This document shows positions 8,159 through 16,582 of a stretch of 49,754 bases of DNA, in pieces. How positions within the stretch are numbered: position 1 is the first letter of the stretch; the number at the start of each line of letters is the position of its first letter. Under the pieces are notes generated by a model, which did no database searches, was not told where the DNA came from, and worked only from the letters and a program-made list of their open reading frames with translations. Source of the DNA: SAR324 cluster bacterium (GTDB taxonomy: Bacteria > SAR324 > NAC60-12); NCBI GenBank assembly GCA_028282505.1, contig JANQHV010000332.1, forward strand, positions 1-49,754. The letters are read 5' to 3'. A program made the position numbers and the translations under genes.

Positions 8159-8503
8159 ATGTCAAAAAATTTAAAACGACGCAAACCAGAAACCATACTC
8201 GCAGCAGATGATTTATATATTCTTTGGAAAGATGGCCACGAAAGCCATTATGCATTTTTCCAACTTCGTGATGCCTGTCCCTGCGCAAGCTGTGTCGATG
8301 AGGTCACAGGAAAAAAGCGGTTAGACCCAGCAACCATCTCTCCCAATATCAGATTACGGAGTTGCGATTATGTTGGCAATTACGCATTACGAATTAATTG
8401 GAGTGATGGCCATAACACGGGACTGTACTCTTTTAAATTTCTCAGAAGTTTATGTCCCTGCTCCATCTGTGAGTCAGAAAAACAACCAACACTTGCTTCA
8501 TAA
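8159..8503 (+). CDS. DUF971 (GBBH-like N-terminal domain) protein
   Basis: The 114-residue protein consists of a single DUF971 domain. The segment HYAFFQLRDACPCASCVDE and the later YALRINWSDGHNTGLYSFKFLR are characteristic. The same domain forms the N-terminus of gamma-butyrobetaine hydroxylase and is linked to Fe-S proteins in several genomes. Two cysteine clusters stand out: CPCASC near residues 40-45 and CPCSIC near the C-terminus. Together they could bind a metal, although this is inference. It lies 21 nt upstream of the HD-GYP gene and may be co-transcribed with it. Confidence 0.88.
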   Translation: MSKNLKRRKPETILAADDLYILWKDGHESHYAFFQLRDACPCASCVDEVTGKKRLDPATISPNIRLRSCDYVGNYALRINWSDGHNTGLYSFKFLRSLCPCSICESEKQPTLAS

Positions 8504-8524
8504 TTTCAAACCCAAAAGGAATCT

Positions 8525-9868
8525 ATGGCCTTGATGCAGAATGTCACAGTGAGCGAATTAAAGCTCAACATGAGGATTGTCGAATTTACCAAATTTGCTA
8601 AACCATATACCAATATGGAAGAAAAAATATGCAAATTTGTTCAACATAACTTCAAAGGATCTTCTGCAGAAATTATGAGAGGTGGAAAAAAAGCCATCTG
8701 TCCTGTTGCTAAAATTCAACCAGGAGATTCTCTGCTGAAGGTCGTAAAAATTCCTGATACTTTGAGAAAACTCACTACTGTCAGCAAGGGTCTGCCTCCC
8801 GAATTGAAAAGAAGAGGCTTTTTGGAATTTACGGTCCAGCCTCCACCCAAAAAAGCTCCTACCACGAAACAGGAAAAGCACCAGCAAAATGTAGAGGAAG
8901 CCAATGAATTCATTCAAAAAATGAAAAAAGGGGTCGCTGCTCGTGATAAAGCCACTGATACTGCCAGAGACGTTTTGGATAACGCACGCAAAAAACCACC
9001 AAGTCCTGAAGAAGTGAAAGCAAATATAAACGCAGTGATGAGTGAGTCCTCTCCAGAAGCCATCAGCGCTATTGCTTCTCTCAAAAGTAGTGACCAAACC
9101 TATGCTCACTGTGTGGATGCTGCTGCGATTTTTCAAACAGCCTATTATGCCATCAAGCATAAAAAAGGAGAAAAGCCTATTTTCGAAAATCAACAAATGG
9201 CCACATTTGGTGCATTCATGCATGATTTTGGAAAAGCAAAAGTTCCCAAAAATGTGCTGGAGAGCACCGTTCGTTTCGAAAGAGAAAGCAAAGAAATGCA
9301 TCTGCTTCAATCCCATCCTGTGTTTGGTGCAGAATTGCTGACTGGAATGGGAATGCCCAAATATATTGTGAACATGGCCCACTACCATCATGTCAAAATG
9401 GATCCCAGTTTGAATTCAAGCTACCCCCAAGGGATTAATTACGATGATGTTTTGATGGAAACTCGTCTGGTTTCCATTGTTGACGTATACCAGGCTTTGA
9501 TCGGCCGCCGAAGTTATAAAAAATCATGGGCCCCCGCAGCAGCCATTCGCTATATTGACGCTTTGGCAGGGGCAGAATTCGATCCTGACGTATGGGAGGA
9601 CTTTGTCAGTGTGATGGGAATCTATCCCAAAGGTTCACTGGTGGAACTCACTGACGAATCCTTGGCATTTGTGATGAATGTTCCCGATGAAGATCTGGAA
9701 TCTCCACAAGTTGCTGTCTTTCGTGACGCAGATGGTAATGACCTGGAACATCCCATTTTGATTGATTTACAAGAAGAAGACGAATTAGAAATCGAACAGG
9801 ATTTAGATCATTATGAAGTCCTTGGAGAAGACGCCATGGATATTTTTCTTCGTCTCGAAATTTCATAA
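8525..9868 (+). CDS. HD-GYP-type phosphodiesterase-like protein with altered GYP motif
   Basis: This 447-residue soluble protein has an N-terminal DUF3391-like region ([15 protein letters not shown]), then an HD-GYP core (about residues 180-380). His233/Asp234 in [11 protein letters not shown], the HPVFGAELL block and His288-His289 match the metal site of c-di-GMP phosphodiesterases. The signature HHExxDGxxGYPxG is changed to HHVKMD...SYPQG, so the metal-ligand neighbourhood and the Gly of GYP differ from consensus. Activity on c-di-GMP is therefore uncertain. A C-terminal acidic tail ([16 protein letters not shown]) follows. A good ribosome site (AAAAGGAA) precedes ATG 8525. Confidence 0.85.
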   Translation: MALMQNVTVSELKLNMRIVEFTKFAKPYTNMEEKICKFVQHNFKGSSAEIMRGGKKAICPVAKIQPGDSLLKVVKIPDTLRKLTTVSKGLPPELKRRGFLEFTVQPPPKKAPTTKQEKHQQNVEEANEFIQKMKKGVAARDKATDTARDVLDNARKKPPSPEEVKANINAVMSESSPEAISAIASLKSSDQTYAHCVDAAAIFQTAYYAIKHKKGEKPIFENQQMATFGAFMHDFGKAKVPKNVLESTVRFERESKEMHLLQSHPVFGAELLTGMGMPKYIVNMAHYHHVKMDPSLNSSYPQGINYDDVLMETRLVSIVDVYQALIGRRSYKKSWAPAAAIRYIDALAGAEFDPDVWEDFVSVMGIYPKGSLVELTDESLAFVMNVPDEDLESPQVAVFRDADGNDLEHPILIDLQEEDELEIEQDLDHYEVLGEDAMDIFLRLEIS

Positions 9869-9897
9869 CCATTAAAACTCAATCCAGTGTGAAACAT

Positions 9898-10368
9898 ATG
9901 CAAATCATCGAAGGACAATTAATAGCAAATGAACTGAAATTTGCCTTTGTAGTCTCCAGATTCAATGGATTTATCACAGAAAGTTTATTGGATGGAGCAC
10001 TGGATTGCTTCCGTCGCCACGGTGGATCAGAAGACAACATCACGGTTGTCAAAGTCCCTGGCGCATTTGAAATTCCAATCACCACCCAACAACTGGCAAT
10101 GAGCCAAAAATATGATGCCATCGTCTGTTTAGGAGTAATCATTCGTGGAGGAACACCTCACTTTGATTACGTATGCTCTGAATCAGCAGGCGGAATCGCA
10201 TCACTAGCCTTAACAACCAATACCCCTGTTACTTTTGGCATCCTTACCACCGACTCCATTGAACAAGCCATTGAACGTGCAGGAACTAAAGCTGGCAACA
10301 AAGGAGTGGATGCCACACTAAGTGCCATTGAAATGGCAAACCTTCTAAAATGCCTAAAAAAGGCATAA
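9898..10368 (+). CDS. ribH: 6,7-dimethyl-8-ribityllumazine synthase
   Basis: This enzyme of about 156 residues condenses 5-amino-6-ribitylaminouracil with dihydroxybutanone phosphate, the penultimate step of riboflavin synthesis. It shows [15 protein letters not shown], the VPGAFEIP substrate loop, [14 protein letters not shown] with the active-site His, and [13 protein letters not shown]. The start is ATG 9898 or GTG 9889; neither has a clear ribosome site. It lies about 30 nt after the HD-GYP gene. No other riboflavin genes and no FMN riboswitch are visible here. Confidence 0.95.
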   Translation: MQIIEGQLIANELKFAFVVSRFNGFITESLLDGALDCFRRHGGSEDNITVVKVPGAFEIPITTQQLAMSQKYDAIVCLGVIIRGGTPHFDYVCSESAGGIASLALTTNTPVTFGILTTDSIEQAIERAGTKAGNKGVDATLSAIEMANLLKCLKKA

Positions 10369-10493
10369 TTTGTGCATTAGAGACACTAAGCATCTTTAGT
10401 AGTTGATTAAGAAGGATTGAAGTGCTTTTCAGCTAGCATAAGAATCACTTTTCAATACTTCAGATCGGAGGCAGTATCGCCAACGGAGGGTAT

Positions 10494-10682
10494 ATGTGTG
10501 AGATTTTAAGCAAGGTAGTGTGGAAATTGGAAAAATTGACAACTCGCCACATTTCTATCTCACGGGCACTTGATTTTCTGGAAGCAACCACAGACAATAT
10601 TAATGAACTCATTGTGATCAATATTCTGCGTGAATCTTACAATGAGCTGCTCGTAGAAGAACAGTTATACAAAACTGCTTAA
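10494..10682 (+). CDS. Small 62-residue helical protein of unknown function
   Basis: ATG 10494 is preceded by a strong Shine-Dalgarno (CGGAGGG, 5-nt spacing), which is the main reason to regard this as real. The protein is predicted mostly helical (RALDFLEATTDNINELIVINILRES is amphipathic) and soluble, with acidic and hydrophobic alternation. I do not recognise a family. It is preceded by 125 nt with no gene and may be monocistronic. Confidence 0.6.
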   Translation: MCEILSKVVWKLEKLTTRHISISRALDFLEATTDNINELIVINILRESYNELLVEEQLYKTA

Positions 10683-10988
10683 ACTTTCCTTAAACTCTGC
10701 ACATAACTATACATTTTCCAGCCTCACTGCAAAAGATCAACTCTATTGAACTGATGCTCTAATAGAACTATTACAAAGTGTGATAGATACCCAGATGGGT
10801 TCTTTCTAAAGGCATCTTTTTTGCCGATAACCATGAAAATCTACAAAAAACATTAAAAAAGATCTTTTTTGATGGGTTTTAGTGGCCAATCATTCACCTA
10901 CTTACAACCAGCAAAATTGAGCCATAGGAAAAAACTTTTCTGAGAAATATAACAGCCAAAAACATGCCAATCAAACAGGAGGGGAATT
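10683..10988. other. Gap of about 300 bp without a recognised gene
   Basis: This gap is AT-rich. It includes a perfect palindrome AAAAAAGATCTTTTTT near 10854-10869 and a short ACCCA-GA-TGGGT hairpin near 10788-10799. Neither forms a convincing terminator or riboswitch. The last bases contain the strong ribosome site GGAGGGG of the next gene. Confidence 0.5.
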
Positions 10989-11243
10989 ATGGGGTTTTCG
11001 ATGGCAATGTGGTTACTGGCCAGTATGGCCTTGGGAACCATCATGTATTTTTGGAATAAAAAGAAATCAGAAAAGGCTGAACAACTGGGAGCATCTGAAG
11101 AATTCTCAAACTTTACCTTATATTTTGATCCTATCCATGGAGAAGGACATTTGTTTGTCGGAGGAACCCTGGTTATTGTGACATTTTCTCTGTTTTGCCA
11201 TGAACTGGCTAAAATCATCACAAATATCGCCTTTGGCAGTTAA
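10989..11243 (+). CDS. Small inner-membrane protein with two predicted TM helices
   Basis: This 84-residue protein starts at ATG 10989 with a very strong ribosome site (AGGAGGGG). Residues about 4-22 (MAMWLLASMALGTIMYF) and about 56-80 (LFVGGTLVIVTFSLFCHEL) are predicted membrane spans. They are separated by a charged loop (NKKKSEKAEQLGASEE). No family is recognised. Its stop overlaps the end of a decayed minus-strand frame by a few bases. Confidence 0.65.
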   Translation: MGFSMAMWLLASMALGTIMYFWNKKKSEKAEQLGASEEFSNFTLYFDPIHGEGHLFVGGTLVIVTFSLFCHELAKIITNIAFGS

Positions 11244-11458
11244 GGAATGCTATCAAAATAGCTTTCCATGGGACGCCCTTTTTTAGCTTTCTCTTCTTCT
11301 TTTTCTTGGAGAATCTTTTCTTGCCTCCTCGGAGCCTCTTCCAAAAGCCCTACCTTGTTTATTCCTCACAGATGGCGTTTTGATATGCTTGAGAGATAAG
11401 GAATGTTTTGCCTTTTTAGGGTATCCTCCATACCATAAGAAGAAATTTTTTGAGGCAT
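11240..11458 (-). pseudogene. Decayed small gene with one in-frame TGA
   Basis: On the minus strand a continuous frame runs from ATG 11458 through 30 codons (MPQKISSYGMEDTLKRQ...) to a TGA. It continues in the same frame for 41 more codons (GINKVGLLEEAPRRQEKILQ...) to a TAA at 11240. The second half is charged and ends GRPMESYFDSIP, which looks like real protein sequence. One nonsense change in a small gene explains this best. The codon context lacks a redox motif, so selenocysteine is unlikely. The family is not recognised. Confidence 0.4.
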
Positions 11459-11477
11459 CACTAACACCCCCACAATC

Positions 11478-12464
11478 ATGATCAAAGCAACCGGACTGAC
11501 AAAGCGATTCAAAAATTATAAAAAACCTCCTGGCTTTTTCGCTTCCTTAAAATCATTATTCTACCGGCATTATGAAACTAATGATGCCGTCAGCTCATTT
11601 GATGTTCAGATTGAGCCAGGAGAAATTGTTGGCTTATTGGGGCCAAATGGTGCAGGAAAAACAACATTGATGAAAATGTTCACGGGAATCATCACTCCCT
11701 CTGAAGGACAACTGGAAGTATTAGGATACGTTCCCGCAAAAAGAGATCGATTGTTTCGTAAACAAATCGCCTTAGTCATGGGACAAAAATCACAATTGTG
11801 GTGGGATATTCCCGCCATGGACTCTTTCCAGTTGCTACAACGCTACTATGAAATTGAGAACGCGGCATTCCAAACCAGGATTTCTGAGTTGGCCCATTTG
11901 TTGGAAGCAGAAGATTTTCTACACGTTCATGTGAGAAAATTATCGTTGGGAGAACGCATGAAAGTTGAGTTGATGGCATGCTTGCTACATGAACCCAAAC
12001 TGATTTTTTTAGACGAGCCCACCATTGGTCTCGATTTGATTGCTCAAAAGAACATTCGAGATTTTTTGCGGCAATACCACCAGCAAACTCGAACTACCAT
12101 TGTTCTGACTTCTCATTACATGGCAGATGTCGAAGCACTGTGCGCACGCATTATTCTCATTTTGGATGGAAAAAAAGGCTTCGATGGGCCTATTGGAGAG
12201 TTCGAAACTTTACTGGGGCATGAAAAAAATGTTTCTTTTTTATTTTCCCAACAACAAGACCCAACCGATTCGCTCTGGCAAAAATACGATGCACAGTGGA
12301 ATATAGACTATACAGAAGTGGATTTAAGGCTGCCTGAAGAAAAATTACGTGAAGTATGTGCCAACATCCTGCAACACTATCCTGTCACTGAGTTCAGTAC
12401 CGAAAAAATGCCAATAGAACGTGTCATGAAAACCGTCATGTCCAATCCTAAGTTAATCAAATGA
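11478..12464 (+). CDS. ABC-2 type exporter, ATP-binding subunit
   Basis: This 328-residue ATPase has a Walker A motif (LLGPNGAGKTTLMKM), a Q-loop region (MGQKSQLWWDIPAMDSFQLL), an ABC signature (LSLGERMKVELMACLLH) and a Walker B motif (LIFLDEPTIGLD). The H-loop is TSHYMADVEAL. The MGQKSQLWWDIPA segment is typical of the subfamily paired with two ABC2_membrane_6 permeases. The exported substrate is unknown. It overlaps the first permease by 4 nt (ATGA), showing tight translational coupling. Confidence 0.92.
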   Translation: MIKATGLTKRFKNYKKPPGFFASLKSLFYRHYETNDAVSSFDVQIEPGEIVGLLGPNGAGKTTLMKMFTGIITPSEGQLEVLGYVPAKRDRLFRKQIALVMGQKSQLWWDIPAMDSFQLLQRYYEIENAAFQTRISELAHLLEAEDFLHVHVRKLSLGERMKVELMACLLHEPKLIFLDEPTIGLDLIAQKNIRDFLRQYHQQTRTTIVLTSHYMADVEALCARIILILDGKKGFDGPIGEFETLLGHEKNVSFLFSQQQDPTDSLWQKYDAQWNIDYTEVDLRLPEEKLREVCANILQHYPVTEFSTEKMPIERVMKTVMSNPKLIK

Positions 12465-13279
12465 TGACTGCCATACGCATCGAATTTTTAAAATGGTTTC
12501 AAACCATGAAAGTCACCTGGTCCGAGGTGTTTGTGTATCGGTTTAACTTTTTGTTGATGGTTATTGGTCCGATGCTGGTACTCTTTTTTATCAAGTACAA
12601 TGTGTGGTCCAGTATTTATCAAGGAGCATCTGGTCAAGAAATTAATGGGTATACATTCGAAGAAATGGTTTCTTACCACCTCTGGTTCATGATTGTTTCC
12701 ATGCTCAGCATGGCTTATTCTGGTCAAGATCTGGCAGAAGATATCCGGCTTGGACGAATTTCCAGTTATCTCATCTACCCTATCAATTTTTGGCAATTCA
12801 ACACAGCTCGATTTCTCTCCATCGAATGTATTCAAGTGGGTATCGTCCTCATCACTTTGAGCACTACTTACTTGGGATTCAGCCACATTTTGGGAGAGTT
12901 CAATCCGTCTGCATTTTTTGCAGGCTTTGCGATTAGCTTTCTGGTTGGAGTTTTTTGGTTTACAATTCAATATACTACGGGTTTACTAGCATTCTGGTTT
13001 GAAGAAACCTGGACATTTCGTGTGCTTTTCCAAATCATTGCCCACTTTCTATCTGGGGCAATTATCCCTCTGGATTTCTATCCATCCTGGCTGGTTGCCA
13101 TTCTCGACTATTCTCCCTTTCCCACACTGGCCTATGTTCCTGTAAAAATCTTTTTAGGGAGTTACACCGAACTTTGGAAAGCTGCTTTTACTCTTCTCTT
13201 CTGGATAATAATCAGTGCTGGTATTGCGGCCTGGGTATGGAAACGGGGCTTAAAACTTTACACAGCGGCAGGAATGTGA
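12461..13279 (+). CDS. ABC-2 family permease (ABC2_membrane_6 type), first subunit
   Basis: This 272-residue protein has about six hydrophobic segments. The beginning (FRYNFLLMVIGPMLVLFFIKY-like stretch) and the middle (GLLAFWFEETWTFRVLFQ, then GAIIPLDFYPSW) resemble permeases of the PF06182 family. It forms the membrane channel with the next gene's product, energised by the upstream ATPase. It overlaps the ATPase gene by 4 nt and ends 12 nt before the second permease. Confidence 0.88.
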   Translation: MMTAIRIEFLKWFQTMKVTWSEVFVYRFNFLLMVIGPMLVLFFIKYNVWSSIYQGASGQEINGYTFEEMVSYHLWFMIVSMLSMAYSGQDLAEDIRLGRISSYLIYPINFWQFNTARFLSIECIQVGIVLITLSTTYLGFSHILGEFNPSAFFAGFAISFLVGVFWFTIQYTTGLLAFWFEETWTFRVLFQIIAHFLSGAIIPLDFYPSWLVAILDYSPFPTLAYVPVKIFLGSYTELWKAAFTLLFWIIISAGIAAWVWKRGLKLYTAAGM

Positions 13280-13291
13280 GGTAAGAAAAAG

Positions 13292-14107
13292 ATGGGACGA
13301 ATGTGGAATCATGCCAAACAACGAGTTGTTCACTACTTGCGGGTTTATTTTGGTTTTTTCTCGACCTGTTTCATTGCAACCATGAGTTTTCGCATCCATT
13401 TTGTTCTGCTCATTGTGATGGATTTGTTTTTTTATATCAGCACCCTCGGTTCCATCCATATCATTTACAATCATGTTAGCATGATTGGCCCCTGGAATAG
13501 GGAACAACTGCTCTTTTTTGTGTCGGTCATGTTGACCATCCAACAATGCCACATGACCTTTGTCAGTGAAAATTTCTGGATTTTTTCTTCTACTATCCGC
13601 ACAGGCGCTTTGGATTTTATTCTATTGAAGCCCATCAGTGCACTCTTTTCTGCATTTTTTCGACACATCCGCCCTGGCAGCTTTATCAACATTCTCATCG
13701 CCTGGGGGACTGTGATCTACTATGGAATGGAAGTTCATCTGGATCTCCTGGCCTGGCTGCTCTTGCCTTTTTGCATTCTATTGGGTTTGGTATTGGCTTC
13801 CAGCCTGGATATGGTGATTGCATCCAGTATGTTTTGGATGCTGGAAGGCACTGGAATCAACTTTCTGCGCATCGAACTGCAGGAGCTGTCTCGGTGGCCT
13901 GATTTTATTTACGGCTCCATCACCAGCCGGATTCTGACTATTGTGGTGCCTATCTTATTGATTGGTAGTGCCCCTGTCCGATTTTTATTCGATCACAGCG
14001 ACTGGCTACCCCTTTTGGGATTGGGAGTTGCTATTATTGTGGTTTGGGTTGTTTTGCATTTTGTCTGGAATGCCGGTTTGAACCTCTATGAATCAGCCTC
14101 TAGTTAA
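13292..14107 (+). CDS. ABC-2 family permease, second subunit
   Basis: This 271-residue multispanning membrane protein is related in layout to the preceding permease. It has an N-terminal amphipathic stretch (HYLRVYFGFFSTCFIATMSF), a conserved RTGALDFILLKPIS segment typical of this permease family, and several TM helices. A GAGG ribosome site lies within the end of the upstream gene. The stop codon TAA (14105-14107) falls inside the terminal repeat of the MITE-like element that begins at 14103, so the native C-terminus may have been altered by its insertion. Confidence 0.88.
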   Translation: MGRMWNHAKQRVVHYLRVYFGFFSTCFIATMSFRIHFVLLIVMDLFFYISTLGSIHIIYNHVSMIGPWNREQLLFFVSVMLTIQQCHMTFVSENFWIFSSTIRTGALDFILLKPISALFSAFFRHIRPGSFINILIAWGTVIYYGMEVHLDLLAWLLLPFCILLGLVLASSLDMVIASSMFWMLEGTGINFLRIELQELSRWPDFIYGSITSRILTIVVPILLIGSAPVRFLFDHSDWLPLLGLGVAIIVVWVVLHFVWNAGLNLYESASS

Positions 14108-14273
14108 GAAGCTGTTTGAAAAACCTGATTTTGCTACAAAACCACCTCATTGGCGTCTATTTTGAGAAAATTTTAGTTAAATAGGCCAGCTATTCGCCTT
14201 AAATTTTATCAAAAAACCACTCAATGAGATCGATTTTTCGCGACGAACCATCTTTTCCAAACAGGTTCTAAAA
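14103..14273. mobile_element. MITE-like element (about 170 bp) between convergent genes
   Basis: The left end GTTAAGAAGCTGTTTGAAAAA and the reverse complement of the right end (TTTAGAACCTGTTTGGAAAA) match at most positions, giving terminal inverted repeats of about 20 bp. The internal left half (to 14200) is repeated in opposite orientation at 1-98. There is no coding potential, consistent with a non-autonomous miniature element. The stop codons of the permease (plus strand) and of the transglycosylase (minus strand) lie in its two ends. Confidence 0.7.
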
Positions 14274-15032
14274 GGCAAATTGAAGCGATGCAACAGTCTG
14301 GCCTTCCTTTCCAGGAACAACAACATACTGGGAATTGCGTGATGCTTTCAAATCCTGCAATTCGGCAAAATAAAGACGGGAGTATTTCTTCCGGGCAACC
14401 TGAAGCATTGCTAAAAAGCGGGGAACATACTCATGAGGTTCTCTTCTTAAACGTAGTTTCCAATAATTCCAGGACCGTTGCCGTTTCATGGTCCGCTCAA
14501 TATATCCAGGCCCCCCATTGTAGGCAGCCAATGCTAATTCCCAATTATAATTAAACTTTTTACCCAACACATCTAAATACCGCACAGCCGCTCTGGTGGA
14601 CTTACGCCAATCCTTACGATCATCCCTGAACCATCCTACCTTGAGTCCATAATCTTTAGCTGTTGCTTTCGTGAACTGCCACATACCCGTTGCCCCCGTA
14701 GGCGATTTTGCTTTGGGATTGAAAGATGATTCCAGCATTGGTAAATAAGCCAGTTCCATCGGCAGACGACGCTTTTTCAACTCTTTCTTAATGTACGGTA
14801 AATACGGCTTTGCCCTCTTGAGAACCTGTTTGACATGTTGTGATCTGGAATATTGTCGAACAAACTTATTAATGCGGCTGTTTTTTTGATTCCAGACATT
14901 CTTTTTGTTATCCTTTGCACGATAAGCAGGCTTGTATGTCTTCGAAGAACGACATGATTCCAAGCCAAAACACAAAATAATGAATAATAACACTAATAAA
15001 ATATTTGGTAATTTCTTAATCCACTGTGACAT
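14268..15032 (-). CDS. Lytic transglycosylase (SLT, MltD-like) lipoprotein
   Basis: This 254-residue murein hydrolase cleaves the glycan strand of peptidoglycan. ATG 15032 gives a signal peptide with hydrophobic core ILLVLLFIILCFG and a lipobox-like LESC (Cys27), suggesting outer-membrane anchoring. The SLT core is clear: catalytic Glu101 in YLPMLESSFNPKA, SPTGATGMWQF, ALAAYNGGPG and HEYVPRFLAM. MltD proteins usually carry C-terminal LysM repeats. Here the protein ends soon after the catalytic domain with a stop codon that lies within the MITE-like element, so truncation is possible. Confidence 0.9.
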   Translation of the reverse strand: MSQWIKKLPNILLVLLFIILCFGLESCRSSKTYKPAYRAKDNKKNVWNQKNSRINKFVRQYSRSQHVKQVLKRAKPYLPYIKKELKKRRLPMELAYLPMLESSFNPKAKSPTGATGMWQFTKATAKDYGLKVGWFRDDRKDWRKSTRAAVRYLDVLGKKFNYNWELALAAYNGGPGYIERTMKRQRSWNYWKLRLRREPHEYVPRFLAMLQVARKKYSRLYFAELQDLKASRNSQYVVVPGKEGQTVASLQFAF

Positions 15033-15212
15033 AGTAATTAATGAAGAATGAAAAATATAACTCAATTGGGCATGATCACATTTTTGATCACTGGCACGTT
15101 CCTCCACTTTTTAAAGAATGAGGCTAGCCTTCCGCTGTTTTAAAAAAATATTTTTCTCTGTGTCTCTGCGCATTTGTGGCAAATATTTTTTGATCCCGAT
15201 TATGCAAGGAAC

Positions 15213-16073
15213 TCAAGAAAAGTACTGATAGCTTTCCATGGTCTGGCAACAAAAAACTTCACCCAACTGGTCATGCTCTAACTGTTGAGAGGCCTGTATT
15301 TGCGAAGGTTGATTGGCAAATATGCCAAACACTGCAGAGCCACTGCCACTCACTAATGCACCAACTGCACCATATTCCAAAAGTTTTTTCTTAATCTTTG
15401 CTAAATCTAGAAACTCAGGGAGTAATGTTTGTTCAAACTGGTTATGCAAAGAACCCACTAAGGCATCAATGGTGTCTATCTTTTGCTGAGGAAAATCCAT
15501 AGGAGTTGGTTGGCAATTCCGATAAGCCTGTGCTGTGGAAATAGAAAAGGAAGGTTTGACCACCACCAGACAACAGGAAGGGTATTGTACTAAAGGAGTC
15601 AATTGTTCTCCACGCCCTCGTGCCTGAGAAGGTCTCGGATTCAGGAAAAAGGGGACGTCAGAACCCAATTTTGCAGCAACCTCCATCAACTCTCCCATAT
15701 TCAGAGGATACTGATAATAATGATTCAAAGCCTGGAGTATCCCCGCTGCATTTCCACTGCCTCCTCCCAATCCAGCCCCAACAGGAATACGTTTGGAGAG
15801 TTGAAATTGAAAAGAAACTTCCAGACCACTGCATTGTCCGAATGCATGAGCCGCTTTTACAATTAAATTATCCTTCTGCTTGCCACAATCACGACCATCT
15901 ATTTGCAACTGGATGCTATTCCCGGCATTTGGAGTGATCACAATGGTATCAAATAGTGTAACCGGCACCATATGCATGTAGAGTTCATGGTAGCCATCTT
16001 CTCGTTTTCTTAAGATATGCAACTGTGTATTGATTTTTGCTGGTGTCTGAATTTTCATAGGCATTTCGTCCAT
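15213..16073 (-). CDS. ispE: 4-diphosphocytidyl-2-C-methyl-D-erythritol kinase
   Basis: This GHMP-family kinase phosphorylates CDP-methylerythritol in the non-mevalonate isoprenoid pathway. Motifs include TPAKINTQLHILRKREDGYHEL at the N-terminus (catalytic Lys/substrate segment), the ATP-binding PVGAGLGGGSGNAAG, and SGSGSAVFGIF near the C-terminus. The start is uncertain. ATG 16073 and ATG 16058 (just before KIQTPAKIN) are both plausible, and the frame extends further upstream to 16121. It is divergent from the protease gene at 16195. ispE is often next to prs or ipk genes; here it is not. Confidence 0.93.
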   Translation of the reverse strand: MDEMPMKIQTPAKINTQLHILRKREDGYHELYMHMVPVTLFDTIVITPNAGNSIQLQIDGRDCGKQKDNLIVKAAHAFGQCSGLEVSFQFQLSKRIPVGAGLGGGSGNAAGILQALNHYYQYPLNMGELMEVAAKLGSDVPFFLNPRPSQARGRGEQLTPLVQYPSCCLVVVKPSFSISTAQAYRNCQPTPMDFPQQKIDTIDALVGSLHNQFEQTLLPEFLDLAKIKKKLLEYGAVGALVSGSGSAVFGIFANQPSQIQASQQLEHDQLGEVFCCQTMESYQYFS

Positions 16074-16116
16074 TCTCAAAACATTTTTATAATCGGTCAC
16101 CTGCTTCTGCCACTTT

Positions 16117-16145
16117 TTCACTTTATGATTATCACTTGGTATAAT
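16117..16145 (+). promoter_or_regulatory. Candidate sigma-70-like promoter of the aspartic protease gene
   Basis: There is a perfect TATAAT at 16140-16145, 17 nt downstream of TTCACT (4 of 6 matches to TTGACA). It lies about 50 nt upstream of ATG 16195 and within the start region of the divergent ispE. A GGAG ribosome site follows 6 nt before the ATG. Confidence 0.4.
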
Positions 16146-16194
16146 ATCATTTTGATAACAGTAGAAACAACACAGACATTGATAGGAGTCTCGT

Positions 16195-16572
16195 ATGGGA
16201 AGAATACGTCAAACTATAGATATCAATGGAAGACCAAGTTGGACACTCTTTGACTCTGGAGCACGTAATACTTATATCGTCCCCACAGTTGCTGCTCAAC
16301 TCTCCACAATCAACCTCCCTCGTCCCACTTACACCAAGCTGGGAGGAGAGACGAAAGCATCATCTCAAGCAGCCATTCTGATCGGAGAAATTGAAGGAAA
16401 ACCGTTCCATACCGAGGCCATGGTTATTGATACTATTGGCTCAGACGAAGAAGGTCGAGCCATTGAAGTTTTATTCGGAGCCCTGGCCATGCAACAATGG
16501 GGGATCAATTTAATTTTGGATCAAGAAAAACTCGACCTGTCTCACTATCCAACAGAATTTGTAGAATTTTAA
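16195..16572 (+). CDS. Retropepsin-like clan AA aspartic protease
   Basis: This is a 125-residue single-domain protein. The motif LFDSGARNTYIV is the D[ST]GA active-site motif of retropepsin-like proteases. Hydrophobic-hydrophobic-Gly ahead of the C-terminus (VLFGALAMQQWGINL) resembles the second conserved element. It has no signal peptide and would act as a cytoplasmic dimer. Such stand-alone proteins are common in cyanobacteria and some proteobacteria, but their role is unknown. GGAG six nt upstream supports ATG 16195. It is convergent with the next gene (10 nt gap). Confidence 0.82.
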   Translation: MGRIRQTIDINGRPSWTLFDSGARNTYIVPTVAAQLSTINLPRPTYTKLGGETKASSQAAILIGEIEGKPFHTEAMVIDTIGSDEEGRAIEVLFGALAMQQWGINLILDQEKLDLSHYPTEFVEF

Positions 16573-16582
16573 GGCAACCGAT

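Noticed and set aside
10850-10875. AAAAAAGATCTTTTTT palindrome as a terminator
   Set aside because: It has no loop and no GC-rich stem, so a rho-independent terminator is not supported.
11240-11458. The internal TGA as a second selenocysteine codon
   Set aside because: No Cys or redox motif flanks it and I saw no SECIS-like hairpin directly after it, unlike 18070. A nonsense change is simpler.
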